Assembly (NCBI GenBank): GCA_900469625.1
Contig: UBXV01000027.1
Location: 1-64,000 of the forward strand
From: Hyphomicrobiales bacterium
GTDB lineage: Bacteria > Pseudomonadota > Alphaproteobacteria > Rhizobiales > Rhizobiaceae
Length of the DNA stretch: 64,000 nucleotides
Direction of reading: 5' to 3'
The stretch's first letter is position 1, and each line of letters begins with the position of its first letter. Both the position numbers and the translations under genes were made by a program. The notes beneath the pieces were generated by a model. That model made no database searches. It worked only from the letters and a program-made list of their open reading frames with translations, and was not told the origin of the DNA. Positions 34,779 through 43,967 of this stretch are shown here, piece after piece.

Positions 34779-35870
34779 TCAAAGCCGGTTTTCGCTGGCA
34801 GCGTCGAAGATCGAGGCGACCGCCATGTCGAACGACAATTTAACCGCCGTGCCCGGCTTGTAGCGGCGCTGGCCGGCGATGCGCACCGACATCGACTGGC
34901 CGGCAAGCTTCAGCCACAGCAGGTTGTCGGCGCCCATCGGCTCTTCGATATCGACGACGGCCTGATGCGACGGCTGGCCGTCCAGTGCCTCGTCGACGCG
35001 CACATGCTCGGGACGAACCCCGAGCACGACCTTCTGTCCCGCCTTGAAGGGACCGCGGGACGGATAGGCCGACACATCGAAATCGACGCCGTTGGCGTGC
35101 ACGAAGGCGCGCCCGTCCCTCAGTTGCAATTCACCGCGGAAGAAGTTCATCGACGGCGAGCCGATGAAGCCGGCGACGAACAGATTTTCCGGCGCATTGT
35201 AGATCGTCATCGGATCGGCAAGCTGTTGGATGACGCCGCTCTTCATGACGGCGATGCGGTCGGCCAGCGTCAGCGCCTCGATCTGGTCGTGGGTGACATA
35301 GATCATCGTATTCTTCAGCGACTGGTGCAGGCGCTTGATCTCGACGCGCAGCTCCGAGCGCAGCTTGGCGTCGAGGTTGGACAACGGCTCGTCGAACAGG
35401 AACACGTCGACATCGCGCACCAGCGCCCGGCCGATCGCCACGCGCTGGCGCTGGCCGCCGGAAAGCTCCGCCGGCTTGCGCTTCAACAGTGGCTGGATCT
35501 GCAGGATCTCGGCGGCGCGGGTGATGCGCCGGTCGATCTCGGTCTTTTCCACCTTTGCCACCTGAAGGCCGAAGGAGAGGTTCTTCTCCACCGACATCTG
35601 CGGATAGAGCGCGTAGGACTGGAACACCATGCCGATGCCGCGGTCCTTCGGTTCCTCCCAGGTGACGTTCTTGTTCTTGATGAAGATCTGGCCGTCGCTG
35701 ACATCGAGCAGGCCGGCGATGCAATTGAGCAAGGTCGACTTGCCGCAGCCCGACGAGCCGAGCAGCACCAGGAACTCGCCGTCCTTGATGTCGAGATTGA
35801 GCGTGTCGAGCACAGTGACGGCACCGAAGCTCAACGACAGATCCTTGACCGATACGCTGACGTTTTCCAT
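34779..35870 (-). CDS. Carbohydrate ABC transporter ATPase (UgpC/MalK type)
   Basis: 363 residues. Walker [10 protein letters not shown] (38-46), signature LSGGQRQR (about 137), Walker B 'DVFLFDEP' and the 'NLDAKLR' D-loop are intact, followed by the C-terminal TOBE/MalK regulatory domain (about 235-350, ending '[18 protein letters not shown]'), as in CUT1 sugar importers. It energises uptake by the two permeases encoded just upstream, whose second member ends 4 bases before this start. The binding protein and enzymes of the operon point to a mannoside or oligosaccharide substrate. Confidence 0.93.
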   Translation of the reverse strand: MENVSVSVKDLSLSFGAVTVLDTLNLDIKDGEFLVLLGSSGCGKSTLLNCIAGLLDVSDGQIFIKNKNVTWEEPKDRGIGMVFQSYALYPQMSVEKNLSFGLQVAKVEKTEIDRRITRAAEILQIQPLLKRKPAELSGGQRQRVAIGRALVRDVDVFLFDEPLSNLDAKLRSELRVEIKRLHQSLKNTMIYVTHDQIEALTLADRIAVMKSGVIQQLADPMTIYNAPENLFVAGFIGSPSMNFFRGELQLRDGRAFVHANGVDFDVSAYPSRGPFKAGQKVVLGVRPEHVRVDEALDGQPSHQAVVDIEEPMGADNLLWLKLAGQSMSVRIAGQRRYKPGTAVKLSFDMAVASIFDAASENRL

Positions 35871-35874
35871 GCCC

Positions 35875-36834
35875 TTACCCTTTCACTGCGCCGGCGGCGA
35901 TGCCGCGGACAAATAGCCGCCCGGAGACGAAGTAGACGAAAAGCGGAACGGCGCCGGTGAGGATGGTTGCCGCCATGTTGACGTTGTATTCCTTCACGCC
36001 CTGCACCGAGTTGACGATGTTGTTGAGCTGGACGGTCATCGGGTAATATTCCGGCCGCGTGAACACGACGCCGAACAGGAAGTCGTTCCAGATGCCGGTG
36101 ACCTGCAGGATCATCGCCACGACGAAGATCGGCATCGACATCGGCAGCATGATCCTGAAATAGATCGTCCAGAAGCCGGCCCCGTCGACGCGCGCCGCCT
36201 TGAACAGTTCCTCCGGCAGCCCGGCGAAATAGTTGCGAAACAACAACGTCAGGATCGGCATGCCGAAGATGGTGTGCACGATGATGAGGCCAGTCAAAGA
36301 ACCGTAGAGGCCAATCTCGCGCAGCACGATGACGATCGGATAGATCATCACCTGATAGGGGATGAAGGCGCCCACGATCAGGATGGTGAAGAACAGGTCC
36401 GCGCCCTTGAAGCGCCAGTTGGCCAGCGCATAGCCGTTGATCGAGGCAATCGCGATCGACACGAGGGTCGAGGGAACGGTGATGCGCACCGAATTCCAGA
36501 AGCCACGCGAGAGCCCGTCGCAGTTGAGGCCGGTACAGGCGCTCGACCAGGCCTTGACCCAGGGCTCGAAGGTGATTTCGAGCGGCGGCGCGAAGATGTT
36601 GCCGAGCCGGATTTCCGGCATGCCCTTCAGCGACGTCATGACCATCACGTAGAGAGGCAACAGATAATAGAGCGCCACGACGATCAGGGTGCCGTAGACC
36701 ATGATGTTGCGGCCCGAAAGCGCGCGGCGCGGCTTGCGTCCGCGTGGCCCCGCGAGCGTGGCGCGTGCCTGGACTTTTTCCGCCTCTGGCTCGATGCCGG
36801 CGGCAATGGCGTTGAAAGCAGCGATCTCAGGCAC
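35875..36834 (-). CDS. Carbohydrate ABC transporter permease, CUT1 (MalG type)
   Basis: 319 residues with a long cytoplasmic N-terminus and six hydrophobic segments. The EAA loop that docks on the ATPase is clear ('EELFKAARVDGAGFWTIYF..MLPMSMP', about 215-240), as is the periplasmic loop typical of MalG-type second permeases. Start chosen at a GTG (36834) with AGGGCGC upstream; it overlaps the stop of the preceding permease (GTGccTGA), suggesting coupled translation. A TTG at 36852 is also in frame. Third gene of the operon. Confidence 0.9.
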   Translation of the reverse strand: MPEIAAFNAIAAGIEPEAEKVQARATLAGPRGRKPRRALSGRNIMVYGTLIVVALYYLLPLYVMVMTSLKGMPEIRLGNIFAPPLEITFEPWVKAWSSACTGLNCDGLSRGFWNSVRITVPSTLVSIAIASINGYALANWRFKGADLFFTILIVGAFIPYQVMIYPIVIVLREIGLYGSLTGLIIVHTIFGMPILTLLFRNYFAGLPEELFKAARVDGAGFWTIYFRIMLPMSMPIFVVAMILQVTGIWNDFLFGVVFTRPEYYPMTVQLNNIVNSVQGVKEYNVNMAATILTGAVPLFVYFVSGRLFVRGIAAGAVKG

Positions 36835-37735
36835 GCTTGCGCCCTCCCCCAAATTCGAGATAGGCCCAGGGCACGATGATGATGGCGACGGTGATGAGCA
36901 TCATCGTCGAGGCGGCAAATCCCTGGCCGAGATTCTGCGCCTGGAACATGTAGTCGTAGACATATTTCGCCGGCACTTCCGAGGCGATGCCGGGGCCGCC
37001 GCTCGTTTGTGCCACCACCAGATCGTAGACCTTGACGATGCCGCTCGCGATGATCACCAGCGTGGTGATGAACACGCCGCGCATCATCGGGATGATCACA
37101 AACACATAGGTCTTCCACATCGGAATGCCATCGACGCGCGCGGCCTTCCAGATGTCCTCGTCGATCCCCCGCAAGCCCGCGAGCATCAGGCACATGACGA
37201 GCCCGGTTCCCTGCCACAAGGCGGCGATCAGGATGCCGTAGATGACGATGTTGGCGTTGTAGAGCGGGTCGAAGGCAAAGCTCGTCCAGCCGAGCGACCG
37301 CACCACAGACTGGATGCCGTATTCCGGATTGAGCAGCCACTGCCAAACCAGGCCCGTCACGATGAAGGACAGGGCGAAAGGATAGAGCATGATGGTGCGG
37401 AAGGTGTTTTCGAAGCGGATCTTCTGATCCATCAGCGCCGCAAGCAGAAAGCCGATCGCCAGACTGAAGATCAGCGACAATAGGCCGTAGATCGCGAGAT
37501 TCTGCACCGACATCAGCCAGCGCGGTGCGGCCCAGAGCCGCTCGTACTGGTCAAGACCGACGAAGGAAAGCCGTGGCAACAGCTTGGAATTGGTGAACGA
37601 ATAGACCACCGTCCAGATCGTGCCGCCGAGGAAGATGACCACGGCCGTCAGGATCATCGGGATCGAGGCCAGCTTCGCATTCAGGTTCCGCAGCCACTGG
37701 TTCGGTCGACCCGAACCGCGTGTGTGACCCGCCAT
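36827..37735 (-). CDS. Carbohydrate ABC transporter permease, CUT1 (MalF type)
   Basis: 302 residues with six membrane segments ('MILTAVVIFLGGTIWTVVYSFT' first) and the EAA motif 'DEDIWKAARVDGIPMWKTYVFVIIPMM' in the cytoplasmic loop. The ATG at 37735 has GGAGGAACGAAAT upstream. The gap from the binding-protein gene is 210 bases and contains a strong hairpin, a usual device for keeping the binding protein in excess over the membrane parts. Second gene of the operon. Confidence 0.9.
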   Translation of the reverse strand: MAGHTRGSGRPNQWLRNLNAKLASIPMILTAVVIFLGGTIWTVVYSFTNSKLLPRLSFVGLDQYERLWAAPRWLMSVQNLAIYGLLSLIFSLAIGFLLAALMDQKIRFENTFRTIMLYPFALSFIVTGLVWQWLLNPEYGIQSVVRSLGWTSFAFDPLYNANIVIYGILIAALWQGTGLVMCLMLAGLRGIDEDIWKAARVDGIPMWKTYVFVIIPMMRGVFITTLVIIASGIVKVYDLVVAQTSGGPGIASEVPAKYVYDYMFQAQNLGQGFAASTMMLITVAIIIVPWAYLEFGGGRKRA

Positions 37736-37892
37736 ATTTCGTTCCTCCGCAACTGCATTGAATTTCCGATGGCAGGCAGCATCGATGGCGGCGCATATAC
37801 CACCGCTCGAAAACCGCCATGCCACGTTGATGCCCCTCTCCCGATGCAAGGCGGCGACACGCCGGTCCGCCTGAGCGCGCCGTGCCGCAAGG

Positions 37893-37943
37893 GAGCCTTG
37901 GCCGACCCCGCCCGTAGGCGGGGCCGACGATCAAGGAAGGCTC
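37893..37943 (-). terminator. Intercistronic hairpin after the sugar-binding-protein gene
   Basis: Long stem with inner arms GACCCCGCC / GGCGGGGCC around a CGTA loop and outer arms GAGCC / GGCTC and CCTTG / CAAGG. It starts 3 bases after the binding-protein stop. No T-run, so partial termination or mRNA stabilisation is more likely than full termination. Confidence 0.6.
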
Positions 37944-37945
37944 AA

Positions 37946-39181
37946 TCAATCCGCCGAGGCGATGATGTCGGCAAAGCGCTTCTGCGCCTCTTCCGGCGTC
38001 ATGGAGGGGTTGGCGAAGAACTCGGAGAAGAGATCTTCCTTCTGCTTCTGGCTATCTGCCGACAGAAGCTGATCGGTCCACTGGATGACGTTGCCCTTGG
38101 CAAGGATATCAAGACCCTTCTTCATGCAGTCGTTGGCAGCCGCCAGGTCGACGTCGCCACGCACCGGCAGCGAGCCCTTCTTCAGGTTGAACGCAACCTG
38201 CGTCGCCGGGTTCAGAAGCGTCGACGCGAGCACTTCCTGCGCCTTGGATTTCTCCTCATCCTTCAGCACCGGGAAGTAGAAGGCGTCGCCACCCGTGGCG
38301 ATGACCTCGTTGACGCCGAGACCCGGCAGGCAGGTGTAGTCCACGCCGGCCTTCTGGCCCGCCAGCTGGAATTCGCCCTGCGCCCAGTCGCCCATGATCT
38401 GGCCGCCGGCCTTGCCGGTGATGACCATGTTGGTTGCCTGGTTCCAGTCCTGGACATTGGTGCCCTTGGACATACGGCGCGCATCGTCGGCGGCCTTGAA
38501 CACCTTGGCGATTTCGGGCCCGGCGGCGACTTCCTCGTCCTTGTCGCCGAACACCTTCAGGAACGTGTCCTTGCCGGCGAGCGCGACAATGAGAACGTCG
38601 AAGGCGCCAGCCGACTGCCACGCCTGACCGCCGACAGCGAGCGGCACGATGCCGGCTTTTTCAAGCGCAGGCGCGGCCGCAACGAACTCGTCCCAGTTCT
38701 TCGGCACATCGACGCCGGCCTTCTTGAAGGCGGCGTTCGACAGCCAGAGCCACTGCCAGGAATGGATGTTGACCGGTGCGCAATAGATCTTGCCGTCGAT
38801 GGTGCAGGAATCGAGCAGGCTTGCCGGACGGATGATGTCCTTCCAGTTTTCCTTGGTGGCGACATCGGTCAGGTCGCGCATCAACCCGGCTTCCACCAGT
38901 TCCTCGGCCTGGCGACCATGGTTGAATTGCGTGGCGCCCATCGGGTCGCCGCCGGTCAGACGGCTGACCATGATCGGCCGCGCCGTGCTGCCGGCGCCGG
39001 CAATCGCGCCGTCGACCCAATGATTGCCGGTGGCATCGAACGCCTTTGCGAGCTCGGCGACCGCGGCAGCCTCCCCGCCCGACGTCCACCAGTGCGTCAC
39101 CTCAAGATCGGTCGCATTTGCCGCACCAAACGGCAGCGCCACCGTCACCGCCAAAGCGGCCGCGAAAGAACGTAAATTCAT
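37946..39181 (-). CDS. Carbohydrate ABC transporter periplasmic binding protein
   Basis: 411-residue cluster D (family 1) solute-binding protein. Signal peptide about 1-23 (...FGAANA). The mature start 'TDLEVTHWWTSGGEAAAVAELAKAFDATGNHW' is typical of CUT1 sugar-binding proteins, and the mid-part 'MGDWAQGEFQLAGQKAGVDYTCLPGLG' carries the tryptophan-rich ligand cleft. Two cysteine pairs (SCTIDGKIYC, and DYTC..NDC) may form disulphides. Ligand is inferred from the operon as a beta-mannoside or manno-oligosaccharide. An operator-like palindrome lies 16 bases before the start, so binding of the divergent LacI-type protein would block transcription or its start. Confidence 0.92.
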   Translation of the reverse strand: MNLRSFAAALAVTVALPFGAANATDLEVTHWWTSGGEAAAVAELAKAFDATGNHWVDGAIAGAGSTARPIMVSRLTGGDPMGATQFNHGRQAEELVEAGLMRDLTDVATKENWKDIIRPASLLDSCTIDGKIYCAPVNIHSWQWLWLSNAAFKKAGVDVPKNWDEFVAAAPALEKAGIVPLAVGGQAWQSAGAFDVLIVALAGKDTFLKVFGDKDEEVAAGPEIAKVFKAADDARRMSKGTNVQDWNQATNMVITGKAGGQIMGDWAQGEFQLAGQKAGVDYTCLPGLGVNEVIATGGDAFYFPVLKDEEKSKAQEVLASTLLNPATQVAFNLKKGSLPVRGDVDLAAANDCMKKGLDILAKGNVIQWTDQLLSADSQKQKEDLFSEFFANPSMTPEEAQKRFADIIASAD

Positions 39182-39196
39182 GAGTCTCCTCCCTCA

Positions 39197-39210
39197 CTGT
39201 AACGTTACCG
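39197..39210. promoter_or_regulatory. LacI-type operator candidate O1
   Basis: CTGTAACGTTACCG, containing the perfect GTAACGTTAC palindrome, 16 bases before the binding-protein start. Confidence 0.65.
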
Positions 39211-39506
39211 TAAAAAACTTAGTGGAAACGGTGCAGGTCCGCAACTCCCACCCCAATGAATTTAAACAGAAACATATATTGCAACCCAGAGGCGCTTTCT
39301 CGAGTGGCAAACATGGCATGGGCAGGAGCTGAAACCCTGCGGAATTTCATCTTTATCCCTGCGTTTTTAATCACTATTTCCAACTTTAGGCGCTTTCGTG
39401 CTGCACATGCTCTTTCGCAGGCGCAAAAAACTCAACGCAGAGAGGTGCACTCAACCGGAGTGTTTCATTCGCCGCAATGCAGCAACAAAAAAGCTCGACA
39501 GCGGAA

Positions 39507-39520
39507 CTGTATCGTTACAG
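39507..39520. promoter_or_regulatory. LacI-type operator candidate O2
   Basis: CTGTATCGTTACAG, sharing the CTGTA-n-CGTTAC core with O1 and centred on CG, 123 bases before the regulator's ATG (39643). Confidence 0.65.
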
Positions 39521-39642
39521 ATTTACCCGATCGACATACGCCCATGGCAGGATAGCTCCCCGTCACATTTCGTATATAAGGCGGTGAAGTGACGCTAAAT
39601 GGGGCGGCGGGCGGCAACGACAAGGGCAAGCGGGTGGCAGCG

Positions 39643-40701
39643 ATGGACGGCAAGACGAAGAACAGACCGCTGACACCGCCGCCGGATGGCGGCAGGCCGA
39701 CGCTGAAGACCATCGCCTTCATGACCGGTCTCGGCATCACCACCGTTTCACGCGCGCTCAAGGATGCGCCCGATATCGGTGCCGAGACCAAGGAACGCGT
39801 GCGCCTCGTCGCCAAGCAGATCGGTTACCAGCCCAACCGTGCCGGCGTGCGCCTCAGGACCGGCAAGACCAACGTCATCAGCCTGGTGCTGACGCTGGAA
39901 GAAGAGATCATGGGCATCACCAGCCCGATGGTCGTCGGCATCACCGAAGTGCTTGCCGGCACGCCCTATCACCTGGTGGTCACCCCCTATAGCGCCACCA
40001 AGGATGCGCTGGCGCCGATCCGCTACATCCTCGACACCGGCGCTGCCGATGGCGTGATCATCTCGCGCACCGAGCCGCACGACCCGCGCGTGGCGCTTCT
40101 GACGGAGCGCGGCCTGCCCTTCGTCACCCACGGCCGCACCGAAATGGGCGTTGTCCATCCCTACCACGATTTCGACAATGAGCGTTTTGCCTATGAGGCG
40201 GTGCGCGAACTGGTGGAGCGCGGGCGCAAGCGGCTGGTTCTCCTGGAGCCGCCGCCGCACCTGACCTTCTATTCGCACATGCGCGCGGGCTTCGAGCGCG
40301 GGCTGCGCGATTTCCACGCGGATGCCGTCAGCTTCCACCACATCAACATCGATCACACGCTCGTCGAGATCCGCGACGCCTTCGAGACACTGATGCGCGC
40401 CGACGATGCGCCCGATGGCATCGTGTCTGGCAGCGGCTCGGGCGCGATCGCGCTGATCGCCGGGCTCGAGGCCGCCAAGAAGACGCTCGGCAAGGATGCC
40501 GACATGGTCTCGAAGGTGCCGAGCGACTTCCTGCGCTGGCTGCGCCCCGAGGTGGTGACGATGTACGAGGATATCCGGGTCGCCGGCCGCGAGCTTGCCA
40601 AGGCCGTCATCGGCCACATCGACGGGCAGCAGTCGGAAACGCTGCAAAGCCTCAGCCAGCCCGAGCTTCAGGCTGCGGTTCCCGTATCGATCAAGCGATA
40701 G
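39643..40701 (+). CDS. LacI-family transcriptional regulator
   Basis: 352 residues from the ATG at 39643 (an in-frame GTG at 39589 with GGCGG upstream is an alternative start). The N-terminal helix-turn-helix is 'RPTLKTIAFMTGLGITTVSRALKDAPDIGAETKERV', followed by the hinge 'IGYQPNRAGVRLRTG' and a periplasmic-binding-protein-like sugar sensor domain. It diverges from the mannoside transport and degradation operon and is expected to repress it, and itself, until an inducer (mannose or a mannoside derivative) binds. The palindromes O1 and O2 fit its expected CG-centred operators. Confidence 0.9.
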   Translation: MDGKTKNRPLTPPPDGGRPTLKTIAFMTGLGITTVSRALKDAPDIGAETKERVRLVAKQIGYQPNRAGVRLRTGKTNVISLVLTLEEEIMGITSPMVVGITEVLAGTPYHLVVTPYSATKDALAPIRYILDTGAADGVIISRTEPHDPRVALLTERGLPFVTHGRTEMGVVHPYHDFDNERFAYEAVRELVERGRKRLVLLEPPPHLTFYSHMRAGFERGLRDFHADAVSFHHINIDHTLVEIRDAFETLMRADDAPDGIVSGSGSGAIALIAGLEAAKKTLGKDADMVSKVPSDFLRWLRPEVVTMYEDIRVAGRELAKAVIGHIDGQQSETLQSLSQPELQAAVPVSIKR

Positions 40702-40837
40702 CCGCCGCAATTCAGGCTTTGGCGCCTGTGGCATTTGCAGGACGACCGGCAAATGGCGCTCGCTCGCTGACGGCAACCTGTGGACGCAGGGACGTCCGGG
40801 CGCTACACGACCCCGTGGTTGAAAATGAGGGTCCGCA

Positions 40838-41287
40838 ATGAACACCGTCGTCAGAAAAGCCAGAGCCGAGGACGTCGAGGCGATCTTCGATATCCGCACC
40901 AGCGTCGTCGAGAACCACCTCTCGCGCGAGCAGCTGGCGGACATCGGCATCACGCCGGAGACGTTGAGCGAAATGCTGGCGGCCGATACGGGCATTTGGA
41001 TTGCCGAAGTGGACGGCAAACCCGCCGCATTCTCCTCGGTCGACGACGAGGACGGCTCCGTCTTCGCCCTCTTCGTCAGCCCTCGCTTCGAAGGGCTTGG
41101 ACTGGGAAGGCTGCTGCTACAGGAAGCGGAAACCGCCCTCTTCCGCAATCACGAGACGATCTGGCTCGAGACCGACGGCCGCGACGGCATTCGCGCCAAC
41201 GGCTTCTACAAGAAGCACGGCTGGATCCACGTCGATACGATGGCCAACGGCGACGTGCGATACGAGAAGCGGCGGACGACCGAATAG
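40838..41287 (+). CDS. GNAT-family N-acetyltransferase
   Basis: 149-residue acetyl-CoA-dependent acetyltransferase. Motif A is 'VFALFVSPRFEGLGLGRLLL' at about 68-87 (the R/E-x-x-G-x-G acetyl-CoA loop), and the C-terminal 'RANGFYKKHGW' at about 120-130 is the GNAT motif B region. Substrate unknown. The ATG is preceded by GAGGGTCCGC. It is convergent with the hydrolase gene, only 4 bases apart, so transcripts must overlap. Confidence 0.85.
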   Translation: MNTVVRKARAEDVEAIFDIRTSVVENHLSREQLADIGITPETLSEMLAADTGIWIAEVDGKPAAFSSVDDEDGSVFALFVSPRFEGLGLGRLLLQEAETALFRNHETIWLETDGRDGIRANGFYKKHGWIHVDTMANGDVRYEKRRTTE

Positions 41288-41291
41288 GCGC

Positions 41292-41864
41292 TCAGGCTTG
41301 GAGGCGCGCCAGAAACCGCTCGACGCGCTCCCAGGTCTGCCTGCTTGTCTCCTCATCATAATCCGGCAGCGAGGCGTCCGTGTAGAGATGGCCCGCGCCC
41401 GGATAGGTGAAAACCTCCAGCGCAATCGGTGACCGCGCAGCCATCGCCCGCCATTCGGCGACATCCTCGGCCGGCTCGTAGATGTCGGGATCGGCCAGAT
41501 GCAGCTGCACCGGGACGCCGTCGCGGGCATTGTCGGGGATACCGACGATACTGTGCAACAACAGAACGCCCGATGTTTCCGGCCGCTTGCCCCAAAGATG
41601 CGAGGCAATGGCGGCTCCAAAGGAAAAGCCGCCGAGCACCGCCGTTGCCGGCTGGCCGGCGACCGCCGCCTCCGCCCGCTCGCAAAGCACCCGCCATCCG
41701 ATCTCGTCTTTCAGCGCGAAGCCCTCGTCGACCGAGCCGGCAACCTGGCCATCGAAGACATCAGGCGTGATGACATCGTGGCCCAATGCCCTTAGCCGTT
41801 CGGCAGCGTCGCGCTCGAGCGCGCGCAGACCGCGGACGGAATGAAACAGGATCACCGTGGCCAT
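41292..41864 (-). CDS. Dienelactone hydrolase-like alpha/beta hydrolase
   Basis: 190 residues of the DLH family. The nucleophile elbow is GFSFGA with Ser81, where true dienelactone hydrolases use cysteine (G-x-C-x-G), so ester or thioester hydrolysis by a serine is expected. Other triad candidates are Asp125/127 (HLADPDIY) and His159 (GAGHLYTD). The N-terminal 'VILFHSVRGL...RLRALGHDVITPDVF' is the usual first strand and helix. Substrate is unknown. Start at the ATG at 41864 with GAGGAGAAAA upstream. Confidence 0.8.
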   Translation of the reverse strand: MATVILFHSVRGLRALERDAAERLRALGHDVITPDVFDGQVAGSVDEGFALKDEIGWRVLCERAEAAVAGQPATAVLGGFSFGAAIASHLWGKRPETSGVLLLHSIVGIPDNARDGVPVQLHLADPDIYEPAEDVAEWRAMAARSPIALEVFTYPGAGHLYTDASLPDYDEETSRQTWERVERFLARLQA

Positions 41865-41976
41865 CAATTTTCTCCTCGCGCCAACTTCTATCGTGACAGG
41901 TTAGGTGACAATGGATCCGATGGGCAAGCTCTACGCCAATCCCGAAAGGTTCTGCGCTTTGCCTGGGCCAACCCCC

Positions 41977-42291
41977 CTAGCCGTCGACGACTTCGCTGAT
42001 CTGCACGATGGGGGCGATGTCCGTATAGTTGGCGACATCAGCGGAGATCTCCGCGCGGTGGGGTGCCAACGCCGCCTGGAATGTCGCCAGACTCGGCGCG
42101 TAGACGTGGCACGCCGCGACGAACTGCGGCGCGCTTCCCGCCTCGCGACCCTCAAGGCCCCTGTCGATCTCGTAGCGCAGGCAGGCATCGCCGAGCCGTT
42201 CCTGGAGCAGTGGCATGTGGCGGGTGCGGTAGTAGTCGTGATCGAACGTCGAACCGCCAAAGGCCGGATAATAGACACTCATTTTGATCAT
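41977..42291 (-). CDS. EthD-domain protein
   Basis: 104 residues forming a ferredoxin-like dimeric alpha/beta barrel. 'IKMSVYYPAFGGSTFDHDYYRTRHMPLLQERLG' is the conserved EthD N-terminal segment with the H-x-P motif (RHMPLL) of the family. Named after a gene in a cytochrome P450 ether-degradation operon, but most homologues have no known reaction. The ATG at 42291 has CAGGAGCCCGAGC upstream, which decides the start over one at 42399. Upstream of the hydrolase gene on the same strand, 112 bases apart, so the two may be cotranscribed. Confidence 0.8.
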   Translation of the reverse strand: MIKMSVYYPAFGGSTFDHDYYRTRHMPLLQERLGDACLRYEIDRGLEGREAGSAPQFVAACHVYAPSLATFQAALAPHRAEISADVANYTDIAPIVQISEVVDG

Positions 42292-42481
42292 GCTCGGGCT
42301 CCTGCCTGAACGCCTCTCAGAGCGTTCGAGCGACCTTTCTAGCGCACCGACTCGTAAAGCGCATCCGGATTTTGGCTGAAGCGCGCTTGAAGAAAACAAG
42401 ACTGCTTTGGCTGTGCTTTTCGAAGCGCGTGGCGACCTGTCTTACCCTTCCAGGCAATGCGGCCAGGGACACCCCAGGCTC

Positions 42482-42514
42482 AAAACGAAACGGGGCGGCC
42501 GAAGCCGCCCCGTT
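42482..42514 (-). terminator. Terminator of gnd
   Basis: On the minus strand AACGGGGCGGC / GCCGCCCCGTT hairpin with a TTCG loop, followed by TCGTTTTG, 22 bases after the gnd stop. Confidence 0.85.
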
Positions 42515-42536
42515 CAAAAGTTCGCTCTTTGCCCGA

Positions 42537-43967
42537 TCAGGCGTTGAGGCCGCTGCCCCAGGGGCCGTGATGGGCATCGGCGCCATCGACGCGGTCGAAG
42601 CCATGGGCGCCGAAGAAGTCGCGCTGGGCCTGGATGACGTTGGCCGTGCCGCGGCCGCGGCGGTAGCTGTCGAAATAGCCAAGCGCGGAAGCGAGCGCCG
42701 GTGCCGGCAGGCCGCCAAGCGCTGCCGCCGAAACGACGCGGCGAAGTGCTGCATCCGTTTCCTTGACCATCGCGGCAAAGGCCGGGGTGACGATCAGGTT
42801 GGCGGCATCCGGCGCCTTGGTAAAGGCGGTGGTGATTTCATCCAGGAACTGCGAGCGGATGATGCAGCCGGCGCGCCAGATCTTGGCGATCACAGGCATC
42901 GGCAGCGACCAGTTGAATTCCTTCGATGCGGCCGACATGACGGCGAAGCCCTGCGCGTATGCGCCGATCTTGGCGGCCAGCAGCGCGTTTTCCAGGTCCT
43001 TGATGAAGGCGGCCTTGTCGGCCACCTTGAATTCGCCAACCGGCGGCAGGCCGAGGATCTTCTCGGCGGCTTCGCGCTCTTCCTTGGCGGACGAGATGCT
43101 GCGGGCAGCAACAGCCGCTTCGATCGCGGTTGCCGGAACGCCCATGTTCTGCGCCTCGATCACCGACCACTTGCCGGTGCCCTTCTGGCCCGCCTTGTCG
43201 AGGATCAAGTCGACGATCGGCTTGCCGGTCAGCGGATCGGCTGCCTTCAGCACCTTCTCGGTAATCTCGATCAGGTAGGAGTTCAGGCGGCCCTTGTTCC
43301 AGGCGCCGAAGACGTCGCCGATTTCGCCGGCCGTCATCTTCAGGCCGTCGCGCAGGATGCCGTAGATCTCGGCGATCATCTGCATGTCGGCATATTCGAT
43401 GCCGTTGTGGATGGTCTTGACGAAATGGCCGGCGCCGTTTTCGCCGAGCCAGGCAACACACGGATCGTTGTCGTACTTGGCCGCGATCGATGTCAGCACC
43501 GTCTCGACGCGCTTGTAGGAGTCTTCCGTGCCGCCGACCATGATCGACGGGCCGTGACGAGCACCCTCTTCACCGCCGGAAACACCCATGCCGATGAAGG
43601 TGAGGCCCGAATCCTTGAGCGCGTCGAAGCGGCGCATCGTGTCGCGGAAGTTGGCGTTGCCGGCATCGATCATGATGTCGCCCTTGGCCAGGTACGGCTC
43701 AAGGATCTTCATCTGCTGGTCGACCGGCTCTCCGGCCTTGATCATGATGATGATCGGGCGCGGCGGACGGATGGCGGCGACAAACTCTTCGATGGTGTCG
43801 CAGGGCACGATCTGGCCCTGAAGTTCGCCGGCTTCCGCGTAGAACTTATGCGTCGCCTCGACGGTGCGGTTGAAGACCGCGATCTTGTTGCCTTTTTCAG
43901 CGATGTTGAGCGCCAGGTTCGAGCCCATGACGCCGAGACCGATAAGGCCGATTTCCGCCTGTGACAC
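42537..43967 (-). CDS. gnd: 6-phosphogluconate dehydrogenase (decarboxylating)
   Basis: 476-residue oxidative pentose-phosphate enzyme converting 6-phosphogluconate and NADP+ to ribulose 5-phosphate, CO2 and NADPH. The N-terminal Rossmann fold begins 'IGLIGLGVMGSNLALNIAEKG' and shows the family's 'VFNRT', 'GMGVSGGEEGARHGPSIMVGG' substrate loop (about 125-145), 'GAGHFVKTIHNGIEYADMQ' with the catalytic lysine (about 183), and a C-terminal 'FGAHGFDRVD' tail. Length is normal. The start is taken as a GTG (43967) because GGAGG lies 7 bases upstream; an ATG seven codons earlier is the alternative. A strong terminator follows; monocistronic. Confidence 0.96.
   Translation of the reverse strand: MSQAEIGLIGLGVMGSNLALNIAEKGNKIAVFNRTVEATHKFYAEAGELQGQIVPCDTIEEFVAAIRPPRPIIIMIKAGEPVDQQMKILEPYLAKGDIMIDAGNANFRDTMRRFDALKDSGLTFIGMGVSGGEEGARHGPSIMVGGTEDSYKRVETVLTSIAAKYDNDPCVAWLGENGAGHFVKTIHNGIEYADMQMIAEIYGILRDGLKMTAGEIGDVFGAWNKGRLNSYLIEITEKVLKAADPLTGKPIVDLILDKAGQKGTGKWSVIEAQNMGVPATAIEAAVAARSISSAKEEREAAEKILGLPPVGEFKVADKAAFIKDLENALLAAKIGAYAQGFAVMSAASKEFNWSLPMPVIAKIWRAGCIIRSQFLDEITTAFTKAPDAANLIVTPAFAAMVKETDAALRRVVSAAALGGLPAPALASALGYFDSYRRGRGTANVIQAQRDFFGAHGFDRVDGADAHHGPWGSGLNA

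Larger units (their letters stand above)
39182..39642. other. Divergent promoter/operator region of the mannoside operon
   Basis: About 460 bases without a gene, relatively A/T-rich, containing two matching palindromes (39197-39210 and 39507-39520) spaced 310 bases apart. Confidence 0.7.
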
